Notes: generated by a model not told the origin, from the letters alone. 64,000 bases of DNA from an uncultured Bacteroidales bacterium (GCA_944322565.1 CALUPG010000004.1:62001-126000), one strand, 5' to 3'. Numbered from the stretch's first letter, positions 54,858-64,000 are shown. Translations and numbers: made by a program.

Positions 54858-56420
54858 CTAGTCTACAACAATTACAATCATTTCCCCCTGACTCAAAGGA
54901 TAGCCGGTTTCCATATAGATGAGCCCCGACCCATTGTCTTTGAGGTTAAGGACAACACCTTTGCCGTCATCATCAATCCTGTAGTCGTATATCCCTCTTT
55001 CCCTGTCTGTCTCAAGATAGTCTTCTCCGATGTCAAATGACGCCGAAGGCGGGAAGTATTCACATCTGACATGAATTGTTTCTCCTATTTTCCCCCGTAT
55101 GAAATTCCCCGGATAAATTTTCATATAACATGGTGAAAACCGGACTGAAATTCTGCATTCTGCATATATTCCGCTTCCGTCTGCCGCAGAGCAGCGGATT
55201 GTGCATTCCCCTTCGCCGGAAGCTGTTACAGTGCCGTCTTGAGAGATCCTCGCTATTGTTGCGTCATCCGATTCCCAAATGACATTATTGTCGGCGGCAT
55301 CTTCAGGATATGTGAATGCCTCAAGGCGAATGGTCTCGTTCATATAAGTCATTTCCAACTCACTGTATGAAAGCCTGATTTCAGAAATTAATTTTCTTAT
55401 GGCACTTTTGTCGATTCTCCAGCTCTCATCTCCAAGTCCGTCGTCATGCGGTGTGATGCAGAAATTGTAGTGCCTGTTCCTTCGGACATCAAAATTACCG
55501 TTGCTTTCTCCGAGATAAAATCTGTATATCAGACTTTCTCCAGGCAATGTATATGCCTCGTCCGACAGATAGTCGGCTTCAATTTCAATATATGAGCAGA
55601 CATCAGAGTGCGGATTGCCGTCTTCAAAGACTTTTTCGTCATCTCCGATGTTATCCGCAAGCAGGTCCCCGTGCATATTTTCAAGCATATATACACTGAT
55701 TTGTCCGCTCTTTCCATATCCTGCATCATCATTTAGCGGAGCTACGGCGTCATCTTCTTTGCTGAAACCCTGCAGAAAAACATCATCTTCAGTTTCCGCC
55801 CGGCTCTCCCGGAATGGCGTCACAGATTTTGGACATCCGCCTATTTCAACTTTTCTGACATGAAATTCAACATTGTCAGACAACTCGCTCCTGTCAATGC
55901 TTAATGAAATCTTGCTCATAAGCCTCTCAAGCGGTATTTTTATGATGCCGTCATCCGGAACTGCGATGTTTTCAGCCCATCCGCTCATCGGTATACCTGT
56001 CCGGTAGTCGTCAGGATAGACAAGGTAATACCTGAATGATTTCAGTTCATCAAGATTTCCGGCATCAATCTTATAACCGGTATTTGCACAGACATATATT
56101 GAATATCCGGTATCTCTCAGCAGGCATGTCTCATGTGCATATCCTTCTTCAGTCCTGCTGAAATCCGATATGTCTGCATAAATGTTTTCTTCAAGTATGC
56201 CCTCGGAGTTGAAAATGAATATATTGATGTCTGTTATAATATTCTCGTCCGGATCCGCCGATCTGGTCCACGGCATGTCATCTCCAGGTATGGCAATTAT
56301 TCTTGCTGTCCCAGTATCCTTTGACATGATTGCTTCGTCCAGATGTTTTTCACATCCGGATATCGGCATGACGGCAGCCGCAGCCAAGACAGACATAATG
56401 CGTACAATAATTTTACCCAT
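54858..56420 (-). CDS. Fimbrillin-like lipoprotein with a Big_2-like domain
   Basis: 520 aa from the ATG at 56420; a TTG three codons upstream is not used. Lipobox MPISG-C. The N-terminal half carries fimbrillin-type features: ITDINIFIFNSEGILEENIY, YSIYVCANTGYKI, IPLERLMSKISLSIDRSEL and RNRHYNFCIT. Residues about 350-430 form a Big_2-like domain (ELEMTYMNETIRLEAFTYPE, DDATIARISQDGTVTASGEG), followed by a further beta domain. This resembles anchor or tip subunits of FimA/Mfa-type fimbriae. It is second in a two-gene operon. Surface adhesion is inferred. Confidence 0.72.
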   Translation of the reverse strand: MGKIIVRIMSVLAAAAVMPISGCEKHLDEAIMSKDTGTARIIAIPGDDMPWTRSADPDENIITDINIFIFNSEGILEENIYADISDFSRTEEGYAHETCLLRDTGYSIYVCANTGYKIDAGNLDELKSFRYYLVYPDDYRTGIPMSGWAENIAVPDDGIIKIPLERLMSKISLSIDRSELSDNVEFHVRKVEIGGCPKSVTPFRESRAETEDDVFLQGFSKEDDAVAPLNDDAGYGKSGQISVYMLENMHGDLLADNIGDDEKVFEDGNPHSDVCSYIEIEADYLSDEAYTLPGESLIYRFYLGESNGNFDVRRNRHYNFCITPHDDGLGDESWRIDKSAIRKLISEIRLSYSELEMTYMNETIRLEAFTYPEDAADNNVIWESDDATIARISQDGTVTASGEGECTIRCSAADGSGIYAECRISVRFSPCYMKIYPGNFIRGKIGETIHVRCEYFPPSASFDIGEDYLETDRERGIYDYRIDDDGKGVVLNLKDNGSGLIYMETGYPLSQGEMIVIVVD

Positions 56421-56459
56421 ATTATGCAATTTCTTTATACAATGGCATAGATATAATTT

Positions 56460-57560
56460 TCAGAAGTCAATCCTGTCTTCATCAATTTCTTCCCACGGCT
56501 CAGGCATCATCTCTATCTTTATCATTGACGGATCTGCCGGAATATCCGGGTCATTTGTCCCGCATCTGGTGATTGTCACATCAAACACATATCTGCAGCT
56601 TCTGAATATCCCGTCCCCGGTACGGCTCTGATTCCCGGACTTTCTGTTTATGTTTATAGGATAATAGAATGTTTTCCCGAAAATTTTTCCCTCGATTACC
56701 AGTCTTGTATACGGAGAGCCGATGCTTTCCTCTCTGCTTGTATTCGGGTAGCAGTACAGATTTATATCGGGGTTGACTGCATCTGCTCCTATTGGATTTT
56801 CTATCCGGCTGAACAACATTTCCGGGTGAAGCATTCTGCTCATGTCATAATCGGACAGTCCTGCGGCATTGATGATTTCAGCAGGCATGAAATCATCCTG
56901 ACGGAACAGAGGGACTTGTGCGCTGACATTTATGAGATATGCACTGACATCCGTAAGCAGGGCTCCGGCATATGGCCGGCCGCTGAAGTCGCATCTGATT
57001 GACTTCAGGCGGACTGATGCAAGAAGCGGAGTCATCTCTATGGTACATTCCTGTTCCGAGCCCATGCTTACGCGCGCGATTCCGCACATGAGCGGCGATG
57101 CCGGATTCTCGTCGGCTATGTCGGACATTGTGTCATAAAGGCCTGCAATGGAATTGATTCCCGCCCAGTTTGAGGCGTCTTTCCCTGAATTTGCTATTAC
57201 AGCCAGTATTTTGTTTCCCATGCGGGAAGCCGCCGGAATCTTGTCATTCAGACAGGCTTCAATCCTCTGGTAGGAGTCCAGCCGGCCAAGTCCGTCGTCA
57301 TTGAAGACAAAAATATCAATGATTGATGTCCCGCAGATGCTGCCTGATACATTCGTCAGCCGGACGTTGACGGCTGTCCGGCACTCGCTGCCGGAGTCTT
57401 TCCGGAAGCTCCCTTCTGATGAGAGCCGTGAACCATAGTCGCATGAAAAAAAGACCGGAAGGAGAATAAGCAAGGCGTATGCAAACAGAATGTTGCGATT
57501 TAAGAAGAATTGTAAAAAGAACTTCCGGTCTTTTGCAGTATGTCTTTCGGTGTCTGTCAT
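56460..57560 (-). CDS. FimB/Mfa2-like fimbrial lipoprotein
   Basis: 366 aa. The signal region FAYALLILLPVFFSCDYG has a lipobox ending FFS-C; an unusually long charged lead of about 25 residues precedes it. The motifs VSGSICGTSIIDIFVFNDDG, KILAVIANSGKD, ECTIEMTPLLASVRLKSIRC and CRYVFDVTITRCG match Bacteroidales fimbrillin-type proteins (FimB/Mfa2, DUF1812). The next gene, 30 bp on, is a second fimbrillin-like protein. No major subunit or chaperone-usher genes are seen. Confidence 0.7.
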   Translation of the reverse strand: MTDTERHTAKDRKFFLQFFLNRNILFAYALLILLPVFFSCDYGSRLSSEGSFRKDSGSECRTAVNVRLTNVSGSICGTSIIDIFVFNDDGLGRLDSYQRIEACLNDKIPAASRMGNKILAVIANSGKDASNWAGINSIAGLYDTMSDIADENPASPLMCGIARVSMGSEQECTIEMTPLLASVRLKSIRCDFSGRPYAGALLTDVSAYLINVSAQVPLFRQDDFMPAEIINAAGLSDYDMSRMLHPEMLFSRIENPIGADAVNPDINLYCYPNTSREESIGSPYTRLVIEGKIFGKTFYYPININRKSGNQSRTGDGIFRSCRYVFDVTITRCGTNDPDIPADPSMIKIEMMPEPWEEIDEDRIDF

Positions 57561-57603
57561 AGTTGTGTCTCCCTGTCAATGTCTCTCTCCTCGTTTGTGT
57601 CGG

Positions 57604-57611
57604 CAAATCTA
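57604..57611 (-). promoter_or_regulatory. -7 box for the fimbrillin-like operon
   Basis: TAGATTTG on the minus strand, ahead of the ATG at 57560. Confidence 0.55.
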
Positions 57612-57727
57612 TGGCAGAATATTTTATGTATTGTCATATTTCAAAATAAAAACACAAAGTTTTTCTCTTTTTGAAAATCATTTTTTCTTTTTTATCATCT
57701 TTTCTCTTTTTTGAAGAAAATTTGTCC

Positions 57728-57735
57728 TAAATTTG
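57728..57735 (+). promoter_or_regulatory. -7 box for the glycosyltransferase
   Basis: TAAATTTG, 51 nt before the ATG at 57787, at the edge of a T-rich stretch with two near-copies of TTTTCTCTTTTTTGAA. Confidence 0.55.
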
Positions 57736-57786
57736 AAAAAGATGCCTGACAATTGTGCGCAATTCATGATGTGATATTGTAATTAT

Positions 57787-58626
57787 ATGGCTAATAAGAA
57801 AATATGTGCTTTGACCATGGCAAGGAACGATGAATTCTTCCTTCGCAAGTGGGTCTCATACTATGGGAAGGAGCTTGGCATGGAGAATCTTTATGTATTT
57901 CTTGACGGCAAGGACCAGCCTTTGCCGGACTGGTGTCCTGGAGTGCAGGTCACAGTCTGCGATAAGATTCAGGGGAAAGTAGTGGAGCTTGACAGGCGCA
58001 GACTTGAGTTTCTTTCCGACCAGGCCGCAAAGCTGTTCTCCCGGTATGACATGGTGATAGGCACTGATGCCGATGAGTTCCTTATTGTTGATCCGAGGCT
58101 CGGGATGAAACTTGCTGAATACCTGAGTGCTCTGGATTGCCGGTCATCTGTCTCAGGACTTGGAGTCGATGTGGGGCAGAACATTTCCTGTGAAGGTGTG
58201 ATTGATCCCTCAAGGCCGTTCCTGAGCCAGCGCAGCTATGCTTTGCTTGGAACGAGATATACGAAGCCGTCGGTGATGGCATGTCCTCTCCGCTGGGGAT
58301 CAGGATTTCATAGAATCAAGGGACATAATTTCCATATTGCCGAAGGATTGTATCTTTTCCATTTCGGCTATCTGGATCTCAAGAGGATAGAAGACAGATT
58401 CCAGGACAAGGACAGGATTGCCGGCGGATGGAGCCGTCATCTTGCCAAGCGGGCCCGTACTATCAGTCTTGTCAGCCGAAAAAAGGCAAGGGACTGGGAC
58501 CGGTGGACTGCGGCGGCGCGGACAATGCAGACATTTATCCGGCCTCCGTATGCGTTGAACAAGCCGGCAATGCTTAATATGGACATTGTCGTGAAGATTC
58601 CGGACAGATTCCGCGATATAGTGTGA
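57787..58626 (+). CDS. GT2-like glycosyltransferase (Glyco_tranf_2_4 type)
   Basis: 279 aa. The start CALTMARNDEFFLRKWVSYY followed by LGMENLYVFLDGKDQPLP is the signature of the short GT families that begin with a nucleotide-sugar binding region. GTDADEFLIVD supplies the DxD metal motif. GSGFHRIKGHNFHI and YLFHFGYLDLKRIEDR are the acceptor side. No signal peptide or membrane segment is seen. It lies between the fimbrillin-like operon and a DUF47 gene. A role in surface glycan synthesis with the nearby Stealth operon is a guess from location only. Confidence 0.75.
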   Translation: MANKKICALTMARNDEFFLRKWVSYYGKELGMENLYVFLDGKDQPLPDWCPGVQVTVCDKIQGKVVELDRRRLEFLSDQAAKLFSRYDMVIGTDADEFLIVDPRLGMKLAEYLSALDCRSSVSGLGVDVGQNISCEGVIDPSRPFLSQRSYALLGTRYTKPSVMACPLRWGSGFHRIKGHNFHIAEGLYLFHFGYLDLKRIEDRFQDKDRIAGGWSRHLAKRARTISLVSRKKARDWDRWTAAARTMQTFIRPPYALNKPAMLNMDIVVKIPDRFRDIV

Positions 58627-58654
58627 TTTTCATTCAAATAATTCATAGGCAGAC

Positions 58655-59308
58655 ATGAAATTTCTCAGATATTTCAGAAGATTCTCATCTTCAAAAACTC
58701 ATTTTGTCCCGATATTTTCCCGTCAGGCTGGTTATATAAGGCAGGCTTCGTCGGCACTGGCTGCAATGATGAAGACTGTTGACAAGGCTGAATGGCGCAG
58801 GCTGGAGAAGGAAATCAAGATGTGCGAAGTGCAGGGAGATGCAATTCTCACGGAATTCTATAGCGAATTGTATGAAAATATCATTACTCCCATCGGCCGT
58901 GACCATCTACAGATAATAGCAATGTATATTGATGATTTTCTGGACAATATCAATGGTTCTGCCAAATCAGTACTGTTGTATCTGCCCGAAAAAATCGCCC
59001 CGCAGCTTCTTGAACTGGCGCAGTATATTGAATCAGAGGCTGATGCGCTTAAGGAAATAATATCCATGTTCGGTGACATCAAGGCAAATTTTTCTGCTCT
59101 GACCCTCCAGTGCGAAAGAATTTCAGAGCTTGAGCATGCGGCCGACGACTCGTATGAAGAATTTATCGGGGATATTTTCCAGAATGAAAAGAATCCGATA
59201 GAACTTATGAAATACAAGAATATCGCAGAGAATCTTGAGACAACTTCAGATGCGGCAAAGAAGGTGTCTGATCATGTCCGCACTATTCTTCTCAGTTATG
59301 CTGATTGA
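58655..59308 (+). CDS. DUF47 (PhoU-like) family protein
   Basis: 217 aa, almost all helical. FVPIFSRQAGYIRQASSALA, RLEKEIKMCEVQGDAI, FYSELYENIITPIGRDHLQI and LEHAADDSYEEFIGDIFQNE are the usual DUF47 segments with E/D-rich metal-binding helices. Relatives regulate the Pit phosphate transporter and usually sit beside pit, which is absent here. The gene follows the glycosyltransferase after 28 bp, so it may be cotranscribed. Function in phosphate control is plausible but not shown. Confidence 0.82.
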   Translation: MKFLRYFRRFSSSKTHFVPIFSRQAGYIRQASSALAAMMKTVDKAEWRRLEKEIKMCEVQGDAILTEFYSELYENIITPIGRDHLQIIAMYIDDFLDNINGSAKSVLLYLPEKIAPQLLELAQYIESEADALKEIISMFGDIKANFSALTLQCERISELEHAADDSYEEFIGDIFQNEKNPIELMKYKNIAENLETTSDAAKKVSDHVRTILLSYAD

Positions 59309-59386
59309 CATCATGACGGTTTTTTCTGATTTATGTCAGAAATGAGTTCCGGTTGCCTCAGACGATTGATTTAATAATATAAAAAT

Positions 59387-59423
59387 GAAGCCGACCTCAA
59401 AAATCATCTTTTGGGTCGGCTTC
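59387..59423. terminator. Bidirectional terminator between the DUF47 gene and nqrF
   Basis: Perfect 10-bp arms GAAGCCGACC/GGTCGGCTTC, then TTTATAT on the plus strand and TTTTTATATT on the minus strand, between convergent stops. Confidence 0.85.
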
Positions 59424-59469
59424 TTTATATTTCAGAACCGGTGAAACAATCCTGAAAAAGTCTTCCGGA

Positions 59470-60729
59470 TTATGCTCCGAAGTTGTCGTAGAGTATATTC
59501 TCCGGCTGTACTCCGAGGCTGTCAAGGAGATTGACTACCGATGCCGACATCATAGGAGGTCCGCACATCAGGTAGAGGCAGTCCTCTGGAGCCTCATGGT
59601 TCTTCAGATAAGTCTCATAGAGCACTGTGTGTACGAATCCAGCAGTATATGCGACATGCTTTGCATCTGCCTCCGGGTCCGGCCTGTCAAGGGCAAGGTG
59701 GAACTTGAAGTTCGGGAATTCCTTTTCAAGTTCATGGTAGTCTTCAAGATAGAAGGCTTCCTTGAGGCTGCGGGCTCCATAGAAGAAGTTCACTTTCCTT
59801 GTGGTCTTCTCTGTCTTGAAGAGATGCATGATGTGGCTTCTCATAGGGGCCATGCCGGCACCGCCTCCGACGAATATGAGTTCCTGGTCTTCAGGAAGAT
59901 TGTCCGGAAGGAAGAATTCTCCGTAAGGACCGGAAATAGTCACCTTGTCTCCCGGCTTGAGAGAGTAGATGTAGGATGAACATACTCCCGGATTTACCGG
60001 CAGGAACTTCCTTGTCGCACGGTCAACAGGCGGGGTTGCTATGCGGACATTCAGCTTGATGATGTCACCTTCAGCCGGATAGCAGGCCATGGAGTATGCC
60101 CTGAGGGTCGGTTCAGGATTGACCATCTTCAGGTCGAACACGCCCATCTTTTCCCAGTCTTCCCTGTACTCAGGGTCAACGTCAATATTTTTGTAGTCCA
60201 CTGTGCAGGCAGGTACATCGACCTGGATATATCCTCCTGACCTGAAGTGAAGGTGCTCGCCTTCAGGGAGTTTGACAACAAATTCCTTGATGAAGGTCGC
60301 CACATTGTGGTTGGAGACGACTTCACATTCCCATTTCTTTACGCTCAGGGCAGATTCGGAGACAACGATTTTCATGTCTTCCTTGACTTTCACCTGGCAT
60401 CCGAGTCTCCAGTGGTTGTTGATCTGCTTCCTGTTGAAGAAGCCCACTTCTGTCGGCAGGATTGTTCCGCCGCCTTCAATCACCTGACATTTGCACTGGC
60501 CGCAGCTTCCTTTTCCTCCGCAGGCGGAAGACAGGAATATCTTCTGCTCTGCAAGTGTGCTGAGCAATGACGAGCCCGGAGTGACTTCGATTTCCTTCTT
60601 GCCGTCGTTGATGCTGATTTTTACTTTACCTGCAGGAGTGAGCCAGATTTTCACGGCCAGGAGCACTGCCACAAGCAATATGGTAATGACCACAATGGTT
60701 ATTACGCCTGATATTATTGTCGTTAACAT
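59470..60729 (-). CDS. nqrF: Na+-translocating NADH:quinone reductase subunit F
   Basis: 419 aa. NqrF takes electrons from NADH. It has one N-terminal membrane helix (VITIVVITILLVAVLLAVKI), a 2Fe-2S ferredoxin domain with SACGGKGSCGQCKCQV plus a later Cys (RLGCQV), and FAD- and NADH-binding domains: LRAYSMACYPAEGD, VSGPYG-like ISGPYGEFFL, FVGGGAGMAPMRSHI and LMCGPPMMSASV. It is the last gene of the nqr operon in the direction of transcription. Confidence 0.96.
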   Translation of the reverse strand: MLTTIISGVITIVVITILLVAVLLAVKIWLTPAGKVKISINDGKKEIEVTPGSSLLSTLAEQKIFLSSACGGKGSCGQCKCQVIEGGGTILPTEVGFFNRKQINNHWRLGCQVKVKEDMKIVVSESALSVKKWECEVVSNHNVATFIKEFVVKLPEGEHLHFRSGGYIQVDVPACTVDYKNIDVDPEYREDWEKMGVFDLKMVNPEPTLRAYSMACYPAEGDIIKLNVRIATPPVDRATRKFLPVNPGVCSSYIYSLKPGDKVTISGPYGEFFLPDNLPEDQELIFVGGGAGMAPMRSHIMHLFKTEKTTRKVNFFYGARSLKEAFYLEDYHELEKEFPNFKFHLALDRPDPEADAKHVAYTAGFVHTVLYETYLKNHEAPEDCLYLMCGPPMMSASVVNLLDSLGVQPENILYDNFGA

Positions 60730-60743
60730 TTTTCCCTCCTGTT

Positions 60744-61352
60744 TTAAAGTTGAATGCCCATGAATGTCATGAATGAAATAGCCATGAGCCCTACTGTGAT
60801 GAATGTGATTCCAAGACCCTTGAGGGCATCAGGTACATTCGAGTATGCCATCTTTTCCCTTATTGCAGCGAGGGTTACGATTGCAAGGAACCAGCCGATT
60901 CCAGAACCGAGTGCATATACGGTTGCCTCACCGACATTGACGAAATCCCTTTCCTGCATGAAGAGCGAGCCTCCGAGGATGGCGCAGTTCACGGCGATGA
61001 GCGGAAGGAAGATTCCCAGCTGAGAATACAGTGTCGGGGTGAATTTCTCCACCACCATTTCCACTATCTGTGTGATGGCCGCAACCACTGCGATGAAGAT
61101 TATGAAGCTCAGGAAGCTGAGGTCCACATCCGGAAGTCCTGCCCACGCGAGGGCTCCCGCCTTCAGCACATGCTCATTGAGCAGGTAGTTTATTGGAAGG
61201 GTCACGAGAAGCACGAAGATCACTGCAATACCCAAACCGGTAGCTGTCTTCACACTTTTGGATACCGCCAGATATGAGCACATGCCCAGGAAGTAGGCGA
61301 ATATCATGTTGTCAATGAAAATTGACTTTACGAACAAGCTTAAATATTCCAT
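60744..61352 (-). CDS. nqrE: Na+-NQR subunit E
   Basis: 202 aa with six membrane helices. It starts [20 protein letters not shown] and has the half-repeat [31 protein letters not shown] is the conserved second half. The Cys of each half (SYLAVSK preceded by Cys, and NCAILGG) bind the iron or 2Fe-2S centre between NqrD and NqrE. It lies 14 bp before nqrF and 18 bp after nqrD. Confidence 0.96.
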   Translation of the reverse strand: MEYLSLFVKSIFIDNMIFAYFLGMCSYLAVSKSVKTATGLGIAVIFVLLVTLPINYLLNEHVLKAGALAWAGLPDVDLSFLSFIIFIAVVAAITQIVEMVVEKFTPTLYSQLGIFLPLIAVNCAILGGSLFMQERDFVNVGEATVYALGSGIGWFLAIVTLAAIREKMAYSNVPDALKGLGITFITVGLMAISFMTFMGIQL

Positions 61353-61370
61353 TTCGATTTGAGTTTAGAG

Positions 61371-61994
61371 TTATTTTTCCTGCAGGTCTTTCTGGATGCT
61401 TCTCTGAATCCATACAATCAGTCCGAGGAGTATGAGTGCCATCGGAGGAAGGATCACAAGTCCGTTGTCCATATATCCCGCATCATAGAATGACTGCGGA
61501 ATGATGCGGTATCCGAACAATGTGCCTGATCCGAGGAGCTCGCGGAAGAATGCGAGGACAATAAGTATGAGTCCGTAGCCGGCACCGTTTGCCAGGCCGT
61601 CAAGGAGTGACGGTATCGGCTTGTTGCCGAGCGCGTATGCCTCGATGCGTCCCATCACGATACAGTTGGTGATGATGAGTCCGACATAGACGGACAGAGT
61701 CTTGCTTATGCTGTATGAGTATGCCTTGAGGAACTGGTCGACAAGGATTACCATCAGGGCAACTACCACAAGCTGCACGATGATTCGTATTCTGTTTGGA
61801 ATGGAATTCCTTATGATTGATACGACGAAGCTTGAAAGTCCTGTCACGACGATTACGGACAGTGCCATGACAAATGCTCCCTTGAGCTGTACAGTGACTG
61901 CCAGGGAAGAGCAGATGCCGAGCACAAGGACAGTCACCGGATTGCCCTTGAATATAGGCTTCAGAAGTACTTCTTTAAAGTTGATGTCTTTCAT
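61371..61994 (-). CDS. nqrD: Na+-NQR subunit D
   Basis: 207 aa, six helices, homologous to NqrE with opposite topology. NPVTVLVLGICSSLAVTVQL and VGLIITNCIVMGRIEAYALG carry the paired Cys of the family. NRIRIIVQLVVVALMVILVD is another conserved helix. nqrC ends 3 bp upstream. Confidence 0.96.
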   Translation of the reverse strand: MKDINFKEVLLKPIFKGNPVTVLVLGICSSLAVTVQLKGAFVMALSVIVVTGLSSFVVSIIRNSIPNRIRIIVQLVVVALMVILVDQFLKAYSYSISKTLSVYVGLIITNCIVMGRIEAYALGNKPIPSLLDGLANGAGYGLILIVLAFFRELLGSGTLFGYRIIPQSFYDAGYMDNGLVILPPMALILLGLIVWIQRSIQKDLQEK

Positions 61995-61997
61995 TGT

Positions 61998-62849
61998 TTA
62001 CTCCTCCACTGTTTGAGTTGTTTCTGGATTGGTCTCATCCTGGGAATCGGCAGGGACTTCTTCGTCAGCCTGCATTGTCATCAGGTACGGCTGGTAGTAT
62101 GTCGCCCAGAGATTGATTCCTCTTCCGAGGGCCTGTGAGGTGATGGTGGCTCCGCTGATTGCATCTACGCAGGTCGGGTCATCTTCATGTTTCCCCTTTT
62201 CAACTGCAAAGACTTTTTCTCCGCTTCCGAAAGCCTTTCCCTGGAATGATGTGTAGAACGGGGCTTCAGCTATCTTGGCACCCAGTCCCGGAGTTTCTCC
62301 CTTGTGGTCGAAGATGGCTCCGACAATGGTCTTTCCGTCTTCTGCGAGTGCAATATAGCCCCATATCGGTCCCCAGAGTCCTGCTCCGTAGCAAGGAATG
62401 ACAGTGACAGTCCTGCCGTTTATGTCGAATACGAATACAGGGAGGTCAAGAGATTCAAGCAGCGCGGCTTTGGAAGCCTCATCCTTGGTATCTGCGATTT
62501 TCTTCAGGATGTCGTTCTGCTTCTTCAGGTCTGCAGTCGACGGGACTTTGATGTCACGGACATTTCCCTTGCCCGTGTTGAGATGCTCTTTTACATTGCC
62601 TAGTCCGTCTACATTGAATGCGTCAGTGATTTTCTCCGCATACATGGCCAGGACATCGGTAGTCTCGTCGATAGTGAGTGCCTCATCTGACTGTGCGGCG
62701 GCACTGAGCACTTTAGTTATGGTCTCAATCTTGATGTTCTCGTTCTGCTTGTCCTGCAGGCTCATTGCCACGAAGGCAAGGATGGCGGCGACAAGGATGA
62801 CGAGAACGGTAGAATAGATCACCGTATATGTATTGCCGTTTGTGTTCAT
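61998..62849 (-). CDS. nqrC: Na+-NQR subunit C (covalent FMN)
   Basis: 283 aa from the ATG at 62849 (MNTNGNTYTVIYSTVLVILV); a longer frame from 62921 overlaps nqrB and lacks the usual N-terminus. One membrane helix is followed by a periplasmic FMN-binding domain. CVDAISGATITSQALGRGIN contains the SGAT-type site where FMN is linked to Thr. GLWGPIWGYIALAEDG and HKGETPGLGAKIAE are conserved. The tail is acidic (DEEVPADSQDETNPETTQTV). Confidence 0.95.
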   Translation of the reverse strand: MNTNGNTYTVIYSTVLVILVAAILAFVAMSLQDKQNENIKIETITKVLSAAAQSDEALTIDETTDVLAMYAEKITDAFNVDGLGNVKEHLNTGKGNVRDIKVPSTADLKKQNDILKKIADTKDEASKAALLESLDLPVFVFDINGRTVTVIPCYGAGLWGPIWGYIALAEDGKTIVGAIFDHKGETPGLGAKIAEAPFYTSFQGKAFGSGEKVFAVEKGKHEDDPTCVDAISGATITSQALGRGINLWATYYQPYLMTMQADEEVPADSQDETNPETTQTVEE

Positions 62850-62859
62850 ACCTATTATA

Positions 62860-64000
62860 TTAAGCTGTTTTGATTTTCTTTGCCCTTCTGCCCATTGATG
62901 CCTGTATGACATAGTGGTCAATCAGCGGAGCAAATGTATTCATCAGAAGGATTGCCAGCATCATGCCCTCAGGATAACCCGGATTGAACATTCTGACTGT
63001 CACGGCAAGTGCTCCCACCAGGAATCCGTAGATCCATTTTCCGGTCTCGGTCTGGGCTGAAGTCACAGGGTCAGTGGCCATGAATACCGTTCCGAATGCG
63101 AAACCTCCCATCAGCAGCTGATAGTAGCCCGGAAGGTCTGTAACGCCGACTGCCTGTCCGAGGTAACCTATCGCAAGACCTCCGACCACTGAAGACAGCA
63201 TGATTTTCCAGCTGGCGACACCGGTCCAGATGAGTATGACCGCACCGATGAGGATGGCTATTACGGATGTCTCACCGACGCATCCCGGGATGACGCCGGA
63301 AATGAGATCCCATACATTTGTACCTGCTGCCTGAAGACCTTCAACTGAAGGATGGGCAAGAGGTGTGGCTCCCGAGAATCCGTCCACGAGTCCGTTCCCG
63401 CATGCATAGGCCTTTCCTTCTGCAAGATATCTGGTGGCACCGGCTGTCCAGATGGTGTCTCCGGACATCATGCTCGGATACGAGAAGAAGAGGAATGCCC
63501 TGGCGAGCAGAGCCGGATTCCAGATGTTCATTCCTGTGCCTCCGAACACTTCCTTGCCGAGGATTACGGCGAAAGCGACGGCTAACGCAAGCATCCAGAG
63601 CGGAACATCCGCAGGAACAATCAGAGGTATGATCATACCTGAGACAAGATAGCCCTCGTTCACTTCATGACCGCGTATCTGTGCGGATATGAATTCAATG
63701 GCGAGACCTACAATATAAGAGACAAGGTAGAGCGGAATGACTTTCACAAGCCCGTAGCCCACCATGTTCCAGAAGCCCCAGTCGTTCAGACCGAAGGCGA
63801 CGCTGTGCTGGTAGCCGGTGTTCCATATTCCGAAGAGCATGGCAGGCACGAGGGCCAGCACCATTATGATCATGATTCTTTTCAAATCGACGCAGTCCCT
63901 GACATGGGAGCCTCTTCTGGTCACTGTGTCAGGCACATAAAGGAATGACTCGAAGGCATCGAAAGTCGAATGAAGGAATCCGAATTTTCCTCCTTTTTCA
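62860..64000 (-). CDS. nqrB: Na+-NQR subunit B, N-terminus cut by window edge
   Basis: 379 visible residues; the frame runs through the right edge (…EKGGKFGFLHSTFDAFESFL, then VPDTVTRRGSHVRDCVDLKR), so a few dozen N-terminal residues at most lie outside. About ten membrane helices. LVDGFSGATPLAHPS is the covalent FMN site (SGAT). It is the main Na+-channel subunit with riboflavin and FMN cofactors. The next gene outside is presumably nqrA. The B-C-D-E-F order is standard. Confidence 0.95.
   Translation of the reverse strand, partial: EKGGKFGFLHSTFDAFESFLYVPDTVTRRGSHVRDCVDLKRIMIIMVLALVPAMLFGIWNTGYQHSVAFGLNDWGFWNMVGYGLVKVIPLYLVSYIVGLAIEFISAQIRGHEVNEGYLVSGMIIPLIVPADVPLWMLALAVAFAVILGKEVFGGTGMNIWNPALLARAFLFFSYPSMMSGDTIWTAGATRYLAEGKAYACGNGLVDGFSGATPLAHPSVEGLQAAGTNVWDLISGVIPGCVGETSVIAILIGAVILIWTGVASWKIMLSSVVGGLAIGYLGQAVGVTDLPGYYQLLMGGFAFGTVFMATDPVTSAQTETGKWIYGFLVGALAVTVRMFNPGYPEGMMLAILLMNTFAPLIDHYVIQASMGRRAKKIKTA

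Overview
The window looks like a chromosomal segment of a Bacteroidota bacterium, most likely order Bacteroidales. Many genes are preceded by the -7 box TAnnTTTG typical of this phylum, with few strong Shine-Dalgarno sites. The gene set fits: Na+-NQR, KorAB 2-oxoglutarate:ferredoxin oxidoreductase, PPi-type pyruvate phosphate dikinase, many SPII lipoproteins, fimbrillin-like proteins and a large alpha-2-macroglobulin. The genus cannot be named from what is visible.

Layout. 1-6.8 kb is housekeeping: ssb (cut by the window edge), aroE, a BASS-like transporter, a SpoU methyltransferase, lysS and recJ. 6.8-14.7 kb holds a secreted GH2 beta-galactosidase, then korA-korB and gdhA, which meet at 2-oxoglutarate. 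14.9-19.4 kb is an operon of three surface lipoproteins with Fn3-like repeats. 19.6-24.5 kb has a DASS transporter with its own porin, glyA and a second SpoU gene. 24.6-29.2 kb is an accessory patch: an AraC regulator, a CMD-family secreted protein, a 51-aa secreted peptide, an acetyltransferase and a RelE-type toxin-antitoxin pair. It is punctuated by three copies of a multi-hairpin repeat. 29.3-42.1 kb carries ppdK, a PIN-PhoH protein, an orphan PurL-like protein, folC, a thioester-less alpha-2-macroglobulin and tRNA-Val/tRNA-Asp. 42.6-48.6 kb mixes an AEC transporter, a lipoprotein peptide deformylase, a two-lobed retropepsin, a deleted sulfatase, a small beta-barrel, a guanine deaminase, a fourth repeat and hsp20. 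49-64 kb has uvrA, an operon of two Stealth phosphotransferases plus an LpxL-like acyltransferase, a fimbrillin-like operon, a glycosyltransferase, a DUF47 protein and nqrB(partial)-C-D-E-F.

The most unusual feature is a dispersed family of GC-rich stem-loops (arm close to CGCCCGnTGGA, 14-nt loop). It occurs as three-hairpin elements at about 24.6, 27.8, 29.0 and 47.9 kb and as related single hairpins that sit where terminators belong (6.8, 14.7 and 19.5 kb). In two otherwise near-identical copies the 14-nt loop of the first hairpin is the exact reverse complement of the other, so the hairpin unit appears to have flipped. Two of the copies also flank the toxin-antitoxin pair as direct repeats of about 266 bp.

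Other points of interest are a lipid-anchored peptide deformylase with intact catalytic motifs, a sigma-54-like promoter with palindromic upstream sites before hsp20, a free-standing PurL C-terminal-like protein, and the side-by-side Stealth and fimbrillin operons.
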